Of a DNA stretch of 64,000 nucleotides, positions 10,981 to 22,620 are shown piece after piece (the stretch's first letter is position 1; the number at the start of each line of letters is the position of its first letter). This stretch comes from Edolisoma coerulescens (lineage: Eukaryota > Chordata > Aves > Passeriformes > Campephagidae), in contig VWZW01002582.1 of assembly GCA_013397115.1 (NCBI GenBank), positions 124,773-188,772 on the forward strand, given 5' to 3'. Under the pieces are notes generated by a model that worked only from the letters and a program-made list of their open reading frames with translations, searched no databases and was not told where the DNA came from. A program made the position numbers and the translations under genes.

Positions 10981-11414
10981 CCCGGAAGGGCCCCTCTCTT
11001 GTCTCAACCATATCTTTGCACTACTTGGGTGTTTACACACCTGTAAGTATCAAGAGGTTTTTCATCTGTAGATCGCCGCGTCTTGGGCTGTGATGCCTCT
11101 CTGGGCTGCGGAAGAAAGAACCGAGCCAGCGTCCTCAGGCTTGCTCTCTGTGAGTTTGCATCCTCACTGATTCCAGCCAGTGGTAAAAGATGCGGGGTTT
11201 GTACTGGCCCTGAATTACTGACTCAGGGCTGCAGACATGTAGCTTTTGTTCACGGCTCTTCCAGTGTAGAGCTCTGTGTTGCTTAGTTGTGAGTGACAAG
11301 ATCAATCAAAGGGAATAATTCCCATTTCCTAACTGTATTCTTGAGTCTGTGGTTCCCCTACCCCAAGACCCAGAATTTGACACAATTTGCATTTTTGTTT
11401 GTAATTTTTTTAAG

Positions 11415-11448
11415 CTTTTTTTTTTTTTTAGCCTTTTTTTTTTTTTTC
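11415..11448. repeat. poly-T tracts
   Basis: Two runs of T, about 14 and 15 bases long, are separated by AGCC. Open frames crossing them encode phenylalanine runs and are not genes. Confidence 0.9.
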
Positions 11449-12019
11449 TTCAGGAGGGGGCTGGGGCGGGGAGGCAGATGGCAAGAAGTGAGTCTGTGAG
11501 ATGCAGCCCTGTATGCTTTTAGAGCGCTGGCCCTTGCACTGCGGGCAGAAGCGCAGGGAGTAATTTCGGTATCCCAGCGTCGAATTTCTTCATTTATTCA
11601 AATCTACCTTATTTCAACTCTTGGTCGCTGTGCTCTGTTCAAATCAAGGGCTGCATCTCTGCGTTCCTGAAACCGTGGTGAACACTTGATGTAGAAGTTG
11701 ACTTTTTAAGCATCTGTGCTAATTGTGTCACGCTGTCACTCAGTTAGGGAAAGTGCTGGGGACAGAGGAAATTAGGGCAGCTATCAGATTATGCAAAAGA
11801 GCATTTTGCCCCCAACGTAATGTAAGGACAAGCCAAACTGGAAACCATGGCGGATTGTTTATAAATACACAGGCACAACGTTGTAAGGATGTCCTGGTGT
11901 CGGTGAGCACGGTAACTCCATCCACCCTGGAGGGCCCGAAAGGTTTCCCTGAGATATCGGGTCTGCCTGCCTGATTCCTTTCACTTCTGTTTATACGATG
12001 AGTAATCACTCTCTGGCAG

Positions 12020-13060
12020 GAGACCCGGGCAGTCAGGCGGGATAGCCTGTGCGGGGGAGGCGGGGACCTGCGGGGCAGCAGTAGGTTCGGAAGGTTTTCG
12101 GCTTCTTCGGCCGTCGTCGATGCGGACAGGGCAGAGCCGGAAGCCCCTCCCTGGACGGGCTTTGGGGAACACCCGAGGGGTGCGGCAGCGGGACAGTTTC
12201 CCTAGGAGTTATCTGTTCCCCACAGTTTCCCTAGGAGTTATCTGTTCCCCCCGCAGGCTGTCCAGCTGCTCCGAAGCCCCCGCCACCGGAGCCGCGCTCG
12301 GCTGGGGTCGGCGCCACCGGCGGCCGTGCGCACAGGCTGCTCCCCGCTGCTCGTCCCGCAGCTCGGTTCTGCAGGACGCAGCGCGGCCCGGTTAAGGGGG
12401 GAGGCTGCGCCGGGACCCGGGCAGGTGTTGTGGAAACCTTATACTCTCCCAGCTCCTCCGCGGAACCCTTTCCCGGTGGGGCCGGGGTGGCGCCCGGCGG
12501 CAGCGCGGTCCGTGTGTCCAGCTGAGCGCGATCTCCACGGCGTGCGGTCTGCCCGGCATCGTGAGCAGCCCGCGCCGCTACGGACTCACAGGGCCCCGGT
12601 TCCGCACCCCGCAAGCCCCGGGTCTCGTACAAGTCCGCTCCGGCCCGTGGGCCGCGATCGCTGTCGGGGCTGCGGCGATGGAAGGACAGAGGCGACGGGG
12701 AAGGACGTGTGGAGAGGCGGCGGCTGAGGCGAGAGTCAACGGCCGGCAACGGAGAACGCCAGGCGAGCAGCGCCGGGCGGGGTGGGCCGGGCCGGCCCGG
12801 GACCCGCCGCGGTTGCGGGAGCGGCTCGATGGGGACCCGGGCTGTGCCGGGCCGAGCGGGAGGGCAGCCGGGGGGCCCGGGGGGCCGAGCCGGGCAGCAG
12901 CCTGCTCCTGGCCGCACTGGAGATTGTCCCCGAGAGGAAGGACTCGAGCCGACCCGGGATTTGGCAAAGACGAGTGGTAGCCGGGCAGCGCCACCGGCTG
13001 CAAGTCCCCTCGGAGGAGGTTGCCTCGGGCTCCTAGGCACCCTGCTGGGTGTCAGACCCC
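12020..13060. promoter_or_regulatory. CpG island upstream of LHX8 (3)
   Basis: About 1 kb of strongly CG-rich sequence, with GGCCGGGCCGGCCCGGGACC-type stretches near 12785. It is the rightmost of the islands around LHX8. It could be an alternative promoter or a Polycomb-type island. Its left end holds a perfect 29-bp tandem duplication. Confidence 0.8.
12193..12250. repeat. perfect 29-bp tandem duplication
   Basis: The unit beginning ACAGTTTCCCTAGGAGTT and ending CTGTTCCCC occurs at 12193-12221 and again at 12222-12250 with no difference. Perfect identity suggests a recent duplication, or an assembly artefact. It lies at the left side of a CpG island. Confidence 0.97.
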
Positions 13061-16000
13061 GCCGAGGAGGCACAGGCAGCCACCGTTGTGAGGAACGACA
13101 GCTCCCCTCCCCACAGAACAGCAAGTGCTTTTCGGAGAAAAATGAGAATTTCGGGGCAGATTCATCTTTCAAATTCTTCCCCAGCCAATTTATGACTGCA
13201 TGTTGATACAGTGTTCAGTGTGTGCATTAAAATGAAAATGTCTGTTAAAGATCGAGCACATTTGGGACTAGCAAGGTAGAGACGTTTTGTTTAGTAAGTG
13301 GACAAATTGGGAAGGGAGGTCTTGAAAGAAAGGTGATTCATTCATACCAGGTCTGAAAAACACAGAGAGCCTCCAGAAAGGAGATCCTGGTTTGCTGCCC
13401 ACAGGTTACAATTGCCAAAATGTTTGCATGTGTCTACAAGTAAATCAAGATCCACGGTTTTGTAACTGGCGTTTACAAAGTGCTACTGTAATGGTCTGAA
13501 ATAAAATACATTTCTTTGGAAAGTGCAGAGGCTGCAGGTTTCAAGTAGCAATAAGTGCAGTGTTCTAAGTAGAAATGAGAAATCTTATTCTTCTCGGTGT
13601 TTGTAATTTTTTAAATGATATGGCAACATTAACTCTTGACTGACAGAAAACCGAGTGGGGAAATTTTACCCGGTGCCAGAGTGATGTTGATCTGGAGAAT
13701 GAAGTGCCTGAACAGTGTATGTTTCTGCTCAGACATCTTTTATTAAGTTTAGTGTCTGAAAGCAGTCCAGTGTTTTTGGGCAGGCGACAAGATGGGGGAA
13801 AGGTTAAGTTTAACACAACTCCCTTTGTCAACCTGCTTGGTTTGAGCTGTTTTCTGAGTTTAACAAACCTGTTCACACAGGAAAAGACACTGGTCAGGAT
13901 TTAAAATACATCTTTGATTTGTGAGCACATGGTGGCTCTAGGAAAAATCATTGTTCTGCAGTACCTTGGTTATAATTATTGGAAATCTGGATCCAGTCCT
14001 AGCCCTGCTGCAGTCAGCAGCGCCCCAGCCATCGTGTCTTTGCTTTTGAAGGACAGCAAGGATATGTTTCACTGAGCACATGTCAAAAAAAAAAAAAAAG
14101 TAACTGGAGAGATTGATTACTTAAGCAGCATGTCAACAACACACATTCTCGTTCACCCCACTGCTCTACACAAAACTACTCATTGCATTTTTGGGGCCCA
14201 GGAGATGCTGCGCTCTCATTATGCACTCTCAATACCCTTTATACTCCACAACAAAAGTCGACAGAAAATGAATTTTTCTACTGGTCATCTAAGATAAGCT
14301 TCTATTTGTTGCTTCAGCTTGAGATTGCGGAAGGATAAGAGAGTGACAGAAGGAACCATTAATTTTAAAAGCAACTGTTTGTTTTAATACATACAAGCAA
14401 ACACTCGAAGAGGAGTCAGCTCTGGCTGATGACCTGAAAAAAGGTTTACATACAGCAGCACTTCATTGTTTAATGTTTGCTATTCCTTGGTACCAACCTG
14501 AATGTTGGTGCTGGAGCAGAAGAAAAATTATTTCACCAACTCTCAGGGGAAGAAGGTCTGATGGATGAAAGAAAACTTAGAATTCAGTGAAGCACTGACT
14601 TACCATCAGGGTTATACAAACTATGATATTGTTACGATTCTACTGCTCTGTTATAAATATCCGAACATTTACACCCCCACCAACCAGCCCCTGATGACAC
14701 TGAGAGGCAGATTTACGAAACAAAGAATGCAGTGGGCCCATGCTCAGCATGCCAAGCCAGAGTGTCACAAAAATGGAGCCCTTGCACTGCCATGCTCCTG
14801 CCCACTGAAGGTCTCCCAGTGCATGGAACACAGTCAGGCTGGAGCCCAGGATTTTGGCAAGCGGAAAGACAAATCTGTGAACCCCTGCCTGCTTTGTGCT
14901 TGTCACAGCAGCAGCTGTGAGGTCATCAGGGTCTGTCTGGTTTTGCCTCCTAGGTGGCTGCAAGCAGAGTGGGAGACATGGCCCCTCTCGGCCTTGTTTA
15001 CTGGTTATATTCTGCAATGTTTTTTGCTATGTTTCCACTGTTACTGTGGAAATCTGCACTTTCTGGTGAGACAAAATCATAGAGAGTTCAGAGATGGAAA
15101 TTACATTTATCCTGTCTTCACTGCATTCCACTTGGTGTATTTGCAGTTCATACCAGTGTTTTGGGGGATTTTCATACCGATGTTTGATTGCTCCCCACGT
15201 TCTCATGATGCTGCTTTATGTCTGAGTGTTGGTGTAAAATGGGATATGCATGATCCCATAGCAAGTATTTCAGAGAGCTAAATCTCTGCAGGGGTACAAG
15301 AGGAGAACATATGGATTCTATTCAGTGCTAGAGGCTATGAATGTGCTATTCAGCTATGATACGTGTGACTACATGATATATACAAGAAGAATGGAGTCCA
15401 ACCAGACAGCTATTACGTCTAAAGACCAAAAAAGGTGTTGGTATAATGAAGGACCCCTTCCCATATTGAATGAATAGTGAATGTAGGATAAGAATGTTGA
15501 TTGGTACAGCAGAGACATGAAAATGTCAAATGTGCAGTGCCTGTCTAATGACAAATACGTCTTCTGGAGCAGACAGAGGCACTAGCTAGGACTCATCCCT
15601 GCAGTAAGATGGTAACTGGTGTGGTATATGATGACACGTCTCAAGGGGACGCAGTTCACTGATATGTTTGCCAAACTGACAGACAAGGTACCTTCCTCAT
15701 TGCCTGCTGCCCTGGGAACAGTTAAGAGGTCTCTCTGTCATGTTTAACTTATGCTGGTTTTTGCCATGTGGAGAATTTGTGGTTAGGCATTGGTTGCATA
15801 TTTGGTGCATCCCAGGGGAACGACATTTTCTCTCTGGTGCTCAGGCTGCCTGAAAATCAACAGCTATTTTGATTCCCTTTCTTGAACTTCTCATTTGTGC
15901 TGAACGCAGCCACAGGCTCTGGCTCTCATCAGGCTCTAGGAGCAGCCCAACAGTGCGGGGTGACATTTGCCATCTTGAGTGGAGAGGTTTGTCCACCCAT

Positions 16001-17056
16001 GCAGGGGAGAAGTCTGGGCACCACTTGGAGAAAAATGAAATGAGAAGGGGGACCATGAACTGCATCAAGTTGGTGGGAGAGCATCTGGATCATCCAACAA
16101 ATCATCTGCGTCACGTTATATTTATTTTCTGCTTTGTGGCAGGGTTACCAACTTCTGGACCAGGAGTTACTCCATGAGTGTCAATGGGCATTGGCGGGAC
16201 ATGTGTACATCTGTAGGCAGGTAGTTAGTGTCTCGGTGTGTGCATAGGTGGGCTAATTTAGAATGCCCGGAACAGGTCAATAACTCTTGGACCTCTAGAT
16301 GTCACATGCACATGATATGGAATGTGGGGTGAGAAGAAATGTGCCAGGGCTCTGTCCTCCAGTGCTGTCCCATTGCCAGCAGCTCAGCTGTCCCCATTGC
16401 ACCGGGGATGTGCACACCTCTCCTGTATTTCTGCTGGCGCTGCAGCCCTGGCCCTCCCACACAGGCAGAGCCTGTGCCAGCGCAGCCAGCTCCCCTTGCT
16501 GTGGCAGGGCTGGGCACCGTGCCCCAGCCCCACTGCGCAGCCACTGCTCTGCTCTCGTCAGCGCTCACATCTGCCTGGTGTCTGCTGAGTGAGTGCTTTG
16601 ACCCTCAAATGGGCTCTGAGGGCCACGTGTCTGAATGTTACCTGGGCATGTGCAATGCCTTAGCTAGAGACATAAGTCTGGGTTCTGTTTGTGTGCTTAA
16701 AAATGAACAGAGCAGGCTGCCTGGGGGTGAGGTGCCTTGCAGAAATGTCAGTACACAACATGAGGGAGGTATCAGCGCAGGTCAACAAACCATTTCTGTC
16801 TTTCTCTATTTTAGCAAGTTTCAGACCTTCCCCATCCTCACTCAGGGTAATGTCTGTCTATATATTGCACATTGTAGTTAAAGCTTCCCTGCACTATTTT
16901 TTCCAAGTAGCAGATTCTGTGGAATGATCTTTGCACAGTCCTGAAATTGTTGAGCAACTTTTTAGCCAGAAATCCTAAGAAGCAGTGGAAGTATTTACCT
17001 TGGAGTCAGTGAGGACCATGCACTCTACACATTTCTCAGCTCATAACAAATAAAAA

Positions 17057-17074
17057 GTTTTGGTTTGGTTTGGC
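17057..17074. repeat. short (TTTGG)n tract
   Basis: About three copies of TTTGG/GGTTT occur in an AT-rich stretch. This is a minor simple repeat. Confidence 0.85.
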
Positions 17075-17216
17075 TTCATCTAGATGTAGCAATTTCTGAT
17101 TAGTGTTTAAAGAGAGGACTTAAAATTACTTAATTGTGTTTTGTGTACCTCTTATTTAATACTGCAAGCAAAATAAATCAGAATGGGATTAGTTCATTTT
17201 AATTTGTTGTTGTTAC

Positions 17217-17230
17217 TAATTATATAATTA
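17217..17230. promoter_or_regulatory. TAATTA-TA-TAATTA palindrome
   Basis: A perfect 14-bp palindrome made of two TAATTA cores separated by TA. TAATTA is the usual core bound by LIM-homeodomain and many other Q50 homeodomain proteins. It lies within the putative LHX8 intron 1, about 5 kb from the candidate first exon. Function is inferred from the motif only. Confidence 0.3.
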
Positions 17231-20200
17231 AGACCTCAAATACGGTAACACTTTTATTTGAGTAGGAAAAAAAATGTTTTAAAATAGGTATGTAAGAGAA
17301 ATAGAATTTATTTTCAGGGTCGGTTTTAATAAATCATATTCCATGTATTCCTGGATCCTGCTTTCTCTGAAGTTCATATCATTGAAGAGTTCTGCTTAGT
17401 GCAACTGAAGCATCCCTTCTTTCTAGCTCTGCTATCTTTCAGGTTTGCAGAAACTCTATTTTTACTATAAGAGAAAATAAAGAACCAAGTATATTTTCAC
17501 CAGTTTGATTTGGCAAATGGACTTACTTTTACCCACTGTGTGTAAGTCCCAGTTGCATTTTGGCACGAAGAGTAGTTAAGACAGGGCAGCCTGCTCTCCA
17601 AGTGCGTCTTTGTGGTTTCATTGGCCACAACATCTCTCATTTTCTCACAGGGGACGAGGCAAGAGATTCCTTCTGCCTCGCTTTCAGAGAACAGTTAAAC
17701 ACCTTCTGGCAAACAAAAAGTTCATAATTTTGAGGCTCAGTTGAGATCATCTGCTCCCACAAAATGCATTCTTCAGGGTTTGTGTCAGTCTTCAGCCAGG
17801 TGCACATCACTGTGTGCCAGGAGGCTCCTTCCAGCTTGGTCCAGCAGAGAGAAGAGCTCTCACCTCCTTCAGGGTCACCTGAAGAACTGTCTTCCTATGC
17901 TGAGTGCCCATGGGTCACATTGGTGCAGGATTTGTCTGTTTACAATCCTCTTTCTCTTGTTTTAGATGTGAGGTAATATCTGGGCAAGAGCACAAGCTCA
18001 TGAATCTGATGCGAAGGACTTTAAAGTCCATGGTTAGGAATGAAGAAGGAGACAGGATTAGACCAGCTCAGTGCACAGAAGTGATGGTTCAAATATATTC
18101 TGCACTACATGTGTATGCCTCCTTCCATTTAAGTTCCCAAATAAAAACGGTTATTTCAGGAAAGCATTGGAAGAGTGATGGATGCAGTTAGGGGTGCCGT
18201 ATCTTCCTCTGCAAATGGGATACTGGAGGAAGTGATTATTTTAAGGTTATAGGTGTGCAGTTTGCAATACTAATAAACAGTCACGGGGATAGACGATATA
18301 AAGACAGGTGCATTGAACAGCAGGTCTGATGCTGCTTTTCTCAATGTCCGTTCAGAGCTCTGCTCTGCAATCTGAAACCGTGGGGTCCAGCAGTAGTGTC
18401 CGCACGTCTTGTGTAAGAGTTCAGCAACCTGCAGTGGGCATCTGAAAAAAAAAATCTAGCCCCCACCAGCCTCATGTTGGGCTTGTCTTGCTCAGGATGG
18501 AGGCAATGAACCTACTGCCTTTGACAGGGCTGGGCTGGGTCTGCTGCCATCGCAGGATGTCACCTACGCTAGCACATCCCTGCATGGGCAGCTTGCAGTG
18601 CCTTCAGTGGAGGTTTCTGCTGTGTCACTTACCTCATAGGCTGGTATTCGATGATGGGAGGTTTAGCATAACATCCAGTTTCAGAGTTCTGAATGGCAAA
18701 CGTGCTCTGATACTCAGGGCACTTTGCAGTGGACTGTCAGAGGTGCTCCACACTGTCCTGCCTGCATGCCAGTGAGACCCATGCCTCTGCCCACGGTGGA
18801 CCGAGACAGGGTATGCTGAGAAGGGGCCTGGGGGTGGCTGGAGCTGAGGGTGCCAGCCCCCTTGTGTGCATCAAGCAGCATGAGCCAGCACATGGCCAGT
18901 GGAGTGGCTCTGTTCATGGAGAGAAAGGGGTGTCTGATTCAGCAGCAGAGGTCTGCATACCTGGTGTTCTCTATACCTGCTCTGTCGAGAATCGATGCCC
19001 AGTTTAGTTGGTCTCTGGCATACTTTGAGGCTTTTGACTTTCTCTGCACACAGCAGACCAATTTTAAGCAAAACCATCCCTCCCAGACTAGAGGCACAGT
19101 CATTCAATTTACCGCACTTTCAGATAGTTCAGACAGTTTCTCTTAATTTTGTCTTTCATTTCTAAGAAAGGCCTCTTAGACAAATGGTTTGGTTCATGTA
19201 ATGTGTCACAGTTTCAGATGCAAAAGCTATTTGCGTATTTGGTGATGACAAGTGTAGATGTTCTATGTTTAAAAATCAAATTCCAGCCCTATTCCTGTAA
19301 CAATCCCATGATCCTCACTCTGTCAAAGAGCCCACTGCCTTTAGCCTGAGTAATGACCACAAGACTGGGCTTCTCTCTGCAGATTTCAGGTTTCTCATGG
19401 AAGTATGCATGTACACAGATGAAATATATATGTTTGTTTCCAAAGGTTATGCTGACATTTTAGGTATGCTGAGTGATAGAGTATAATCCATAAAGATAGT
19501 TAAATGCTTCAAAGTGCAGCAACGCAGGTATAAGACTTCTAATTTTTACTGAAGTTTATGATTTCAGGCTTTTCTTCTGGAACAGTTTTTTTTCCTCTGC
19601 TTTTCCTGTGATCTCAAATGCTGAAAAAAAAAATTGAACACTCTGATTAACAAAATTAAAACACTTTATTGAAAGGTTGATTTTGTATTTTACAATTTAT
19701 TGGAGAGCAATAATTTCAAAACCTGAAGAAAAGGTAGGAATATAAAGTTTTGATTTAATGGGAATGCTTTCTTTTCATCTTTGTTTTAAAGCTTAACATT
19801 CTCCAAAAGTGATATATTGTTTCTCTAAATTGTTTTACGTGTGACAAGCCGATATTTAAAGTACTTGTCCATCAGAAATTTTTCTGACTGGTGCTGGTGC
19901 AAAGTCAGGATTGTTTTTTGTGTTGACATGAAGCCAAAGTTCTCTAACCAGTTAACTGAAGTTTGCCACATTTCTCAAGAGGTGTGGAAACCAGCTGTGC
20001 TGTGGAGGAAGGGGTGGGATTGCTGTGCTGACACAGGAGAGGACTGTGACCAGGACGGGGTCCCCAGGCATCGCTGCCTCGGCAGACGGCCAGGTCAGAG
20101 CTGCGTGCCAGCTGGGCTGTGCCGGCACTGCCGCAGCGGAGGCACACACTGAACAAATTTTATCAGATATTTTCAAGTTAATTGCTTCTGGAAGGATTAT

Positions 20201-22419
20201 CAGATTAAATGCCAGTCATGCTAGCTTTAGGTAATTTCGTCTGTTACACTGTCAAAGTATTTTCCTATAAAAGATCAGGGATCAGGCTGCCTTGCTTCTG
20301 AAATCAAGGGCATTTTTCTGTTGACCTGAGTAGAGAAGTTGTCCTACTGTGCTTCTCAAAAGAAAAGGAACTTCACATTTTCTCAAATCTGTTGCCAGTG
20401 TGCTGGGCAACACCTCAAGGTCACAGAGCAGATATGGGCCAAAGTGTTGGACACCCAGTGTGTGCAGTTTATCGGGGTCAAAAGAGCCTGTGGTTGCAGA
20501 GCTGGCAGGGCTGGCCATATGATGGGTGCCTGGTGGGCACTGCCTGCTCGCCCCATGGGCAGCCCTATGTCGTGGTGCCCTCTCCCGCCTGTGCCACAAG
20601 GCACTCCCTCCAGACCTGAGGATGCACAAAGGAGAGGAGAGCTAGGTGCTAAATCCTGTGTGTACCTCAGATGCCTTGCAAGGATAACAGTCCCTGTTTT
20701 TGCAGATGAAGCTGCCCTTCAGCAGCTCAAGGCATTATCAGTCTTGATTCAACGCCTTAACGGCCTCTGGAACAAGCACTTACAGCAAGGTAGTGTCTTA
20801 TTAATTTGCTTGCTTGATAGAAGAGTGTTAATGAATGACAGTTGTTCAAATACCTCTAAATGACTGGCTCTTGAGCATCAATCTACCATCTCCCTTTTGT
20901 GTTTTGTTTTCCCTTGGGGGGCTGCACTTTGGAGGGAGGGATGAGCTTTGACTTCAGAGTGAAAACTTGGACTTCAAGGCTGACATATGCCAAGGAAAGG
21001 TATTTGAAATCCCTGAGAGCTTTCCAACCATATGCCACAAGAGATGCTCTTCCACTCAGACAAACCCAGCCTACAGTCCTTCTGCCTGCAGAAAGAGCCC
21101 CTCACAGTGTTCCCCTCAGACCTTAATGAGTTTAGTCTGCAGGATTTCCTCTTCCGGTGACATTATCAGAAGAAATTGCCCTATACCATTACCTGTGGCC
21201 AATGAAGGCTGACAGGCCTCTCCCAGACTGTCTGACACCCCCCCGCCCCCCCCTAGGACAGGAAAATATTGTCTGGACTTAACCCTTTGAAGCTTCCCTC
21301 ACCTCCACCTTCCAGCTTGCTGCAATGGCAGAGCTGGGGTCCCCTGTCCCGCGTTCTTGGGGGCTGTGGATGCTCCCATGGTTTTTACAGTTGGGTGCAA
21401 TGGATGCCTGCTCCATGGCAGCCCACGGGAGAGGCTGTAGGGAATTTGTGTTGTTGTGTGACATCTGGGTACACGGGATTATAGCCAAACACCACTTCTT
21501 TATTGAGTCTTTTCCTTCCCCTCTGATGTTACTTTTCAACATTCATTGCATGGATATATCATCCATTATGACAGTCTGGGAAGGGTGCACCTCAGGAGTG
21601 TTCAGGACTCTGATGGCTTCACTTTACATCTTTTGGCTATGTTCACAGCCAGGTGCTGTCCAGCCTGTTATGTGACTCAGAATAGTGTTGGCTTACATCC
21701 ACTGTATCATTCTATATCTACTATAAAATTATTACACACAGAAATTCAGGCCTCTCTGTCTATATGACTAGAGCAAATAATGATCTTCTCTGCATGACCT
21801 CTAAGGGTACTGTGGGGGCCAAAGCCTTGACTAAAAACATCTGCCTAGCAAAAGACGGGGAAGCATTTTTGCAAGGTGGCTTGCCTCAGTTCTTGTCTGA
21901 TAATTTTGGGTAACAAGAAGTGATGTCCTGTGGCATCAGCCTGGGAAGGATGAAACAAGGCTCAGGAAACCATTCACATTTCGTGCCTTGTGGCTTCAGT
22001 GCTGGGTTCACAAGACTCTGCAGGGAGGACTCCTGTGAAAAAGGTAATGTTGGCCTGCTTGGAGGGTGCCCAGGAGAAGTATCTTTCTTCCCAATCCTAA
22101 CTTCACCCCACTTTGCTCACCCTCTGAGGGAATACAGCCTGCAGAGAAGGATTTATCACGGGTATTAGCAGCAGTAGTTCTGCCTAGTGTCACTTTCCTC
22201 TCTGGCCCAAATGCTGGATTGCTGGGGAGCTTTCTGCGCCCACGTGGGCTCAGCTCCAAGCTGCTCTGCAGGGAGGTAACCTGGCACAGCTCCAGACTGT
22301 AACTTGGACATGGAGGATGGAAGGGGGATTAGTCTTGTGGATCATTTTGGTTTGTGACTGCTTTCTTTCCTGGGGAACAGAGGGCCTTTCCTGCTCCCAT
22401 GAGGCAGCAAGTGTTAAAC

Positions 22420-22450
22420 CCTGCCCGGGCGTCCTGCTAAGGATTTGCAT
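22420..22450 (-). CDS. LHX8: candidate LHX8 first coding exon (MQILSR...)
   Basis: Reading the minus strand from 22450 gives MQILSRTPGQ plus one base of a glycine codon, followed by GT at 22419-22418. The long mammalian LHX8 isoform, as I remember it, begins MQILSRCQG followed by LMSEEC, so MQILSR and the terminal QG both correspond, with three residues here in place of the cysteine. In-frame TAA TGA codons lie 42-47 nt upstream of the ATG, there is a purine at -3, and no other in-frame ATG intervenes. By my estimate a chance six-residue match in six frames of this window would occur about 0.002 times. Weak points: the donor G|GTTTAA is poor, the next exon is not visible, and the gap to the LIM exons is about 15 kb. 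The match to the mammalian protein is from memory. Confidence 0.5.
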
Positions 22451-22620
22451 TTCTATCTCTGCTTCTGATTCTTCAGCTTTTCTGGGGCTTCATTAGCCAA
22501 ATCACTAGATTCACTGCTTGGAGAATTATTCTGGTTTTTTGTTAATGGCAGGCCTTCATGTAAAGCTTGAACTTGGCTTCTCAGTCAGTTTGGTGATTTT
22601 ATTGGGCCTCAAGCTATTCC
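22451..22620 (-). promoter_or_regulatory. putative 5'UTR and core promoter of the MQILSR exon
   Basis: This is the sequence directly upstream, on the minus strand, of the candidate LHX8 start codon. A CCAAT pentamer (22601-22605) overlaps an AATAAAAT TATA-like stretch (22596-22603), which would place transcription start near 22565-22575 and give a 5'UTR of roughly 115 nt. The start codon itself is embedded in an octamer-like ATGCAAAT (22443-22450), a POU-factor motif. There is no CpG island here, unlike the 7-13 kb region. These elements are short and could be coincidental. Confidence 0.25.

Larger units (their letters stand above)
7601..22419 (-). other. putative LHX8 intron 1 / 5' flank
   Basis: If the MQILSR exon is real, this is intron 1 of the long LHX8 transcript, and internal promoters may lie in its CpG islands. 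It contains a CpG cluster at 8.4-13.1 kb, a 29-bp tandem duplication at 12193-12250, T-rich runs at 11415-11448 and a paired TAATTA motif at 17217-17230. AT-rich sequence from 13.1 to 22.4 kb otherwise shows no exon I recognise. The 238-codon open frame at 14565-15281 (+) is discussed as a finding. GC-rich but CpG-poor patches at 16320-16590 and 18480-18900 hold nothing identifiable. Confidence 0.55.
1668..22450 (-). other. LHX8: LHX8 gene span, 5' portion
   Basis: This is the visible extent of a LIM-homeodomain transcription factor gene read on the minus strand, from a candidate first coding exon (22450) to the exon that opens the homeodomain (1668). LHX8 acts in the nucleus. In vertebrates it is known for roles in basal-forebrain cholinergic neuron, tooth/palate and oocyte development, and its LIM domains bind the LDB cofactor. 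The four exons between 1668 and about 7007 join in consistent phase: phase 0 after exon 6865-7007, phase 2 after 3976-4097, phase 1 after 2325-2545 and phase 0 after 1668-1771. The homeodomain helices and C-terminus lie left of position 1. The paralogue LHX6 is the main alternative, but the second LIM domain (GRHIHSTDW, VHYDCMLDNLKREVENG) matches LHX8 rather than LHX6 as I remember them. Confidence 0.9.

Noticed and set aside
12231..13172. 313-codon minus-strand open frame, the longest without Ns
   Set aside because: It lies wholly in a CpG island, its product is a P/R/G/A-rich low-complexity string with no domain, and comparable frames are open on the other strand. GC-rich DNA lacks stop codons.
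15070..15120. Possible CR1/L3 end (AAAATCATAGAGAGTTCAG followed by GAGATGGAAATTAC)
   Set aside because: Only a short vague resemblance; the following sequence does not continue along a CR1 or L3 consensus that I can recall.
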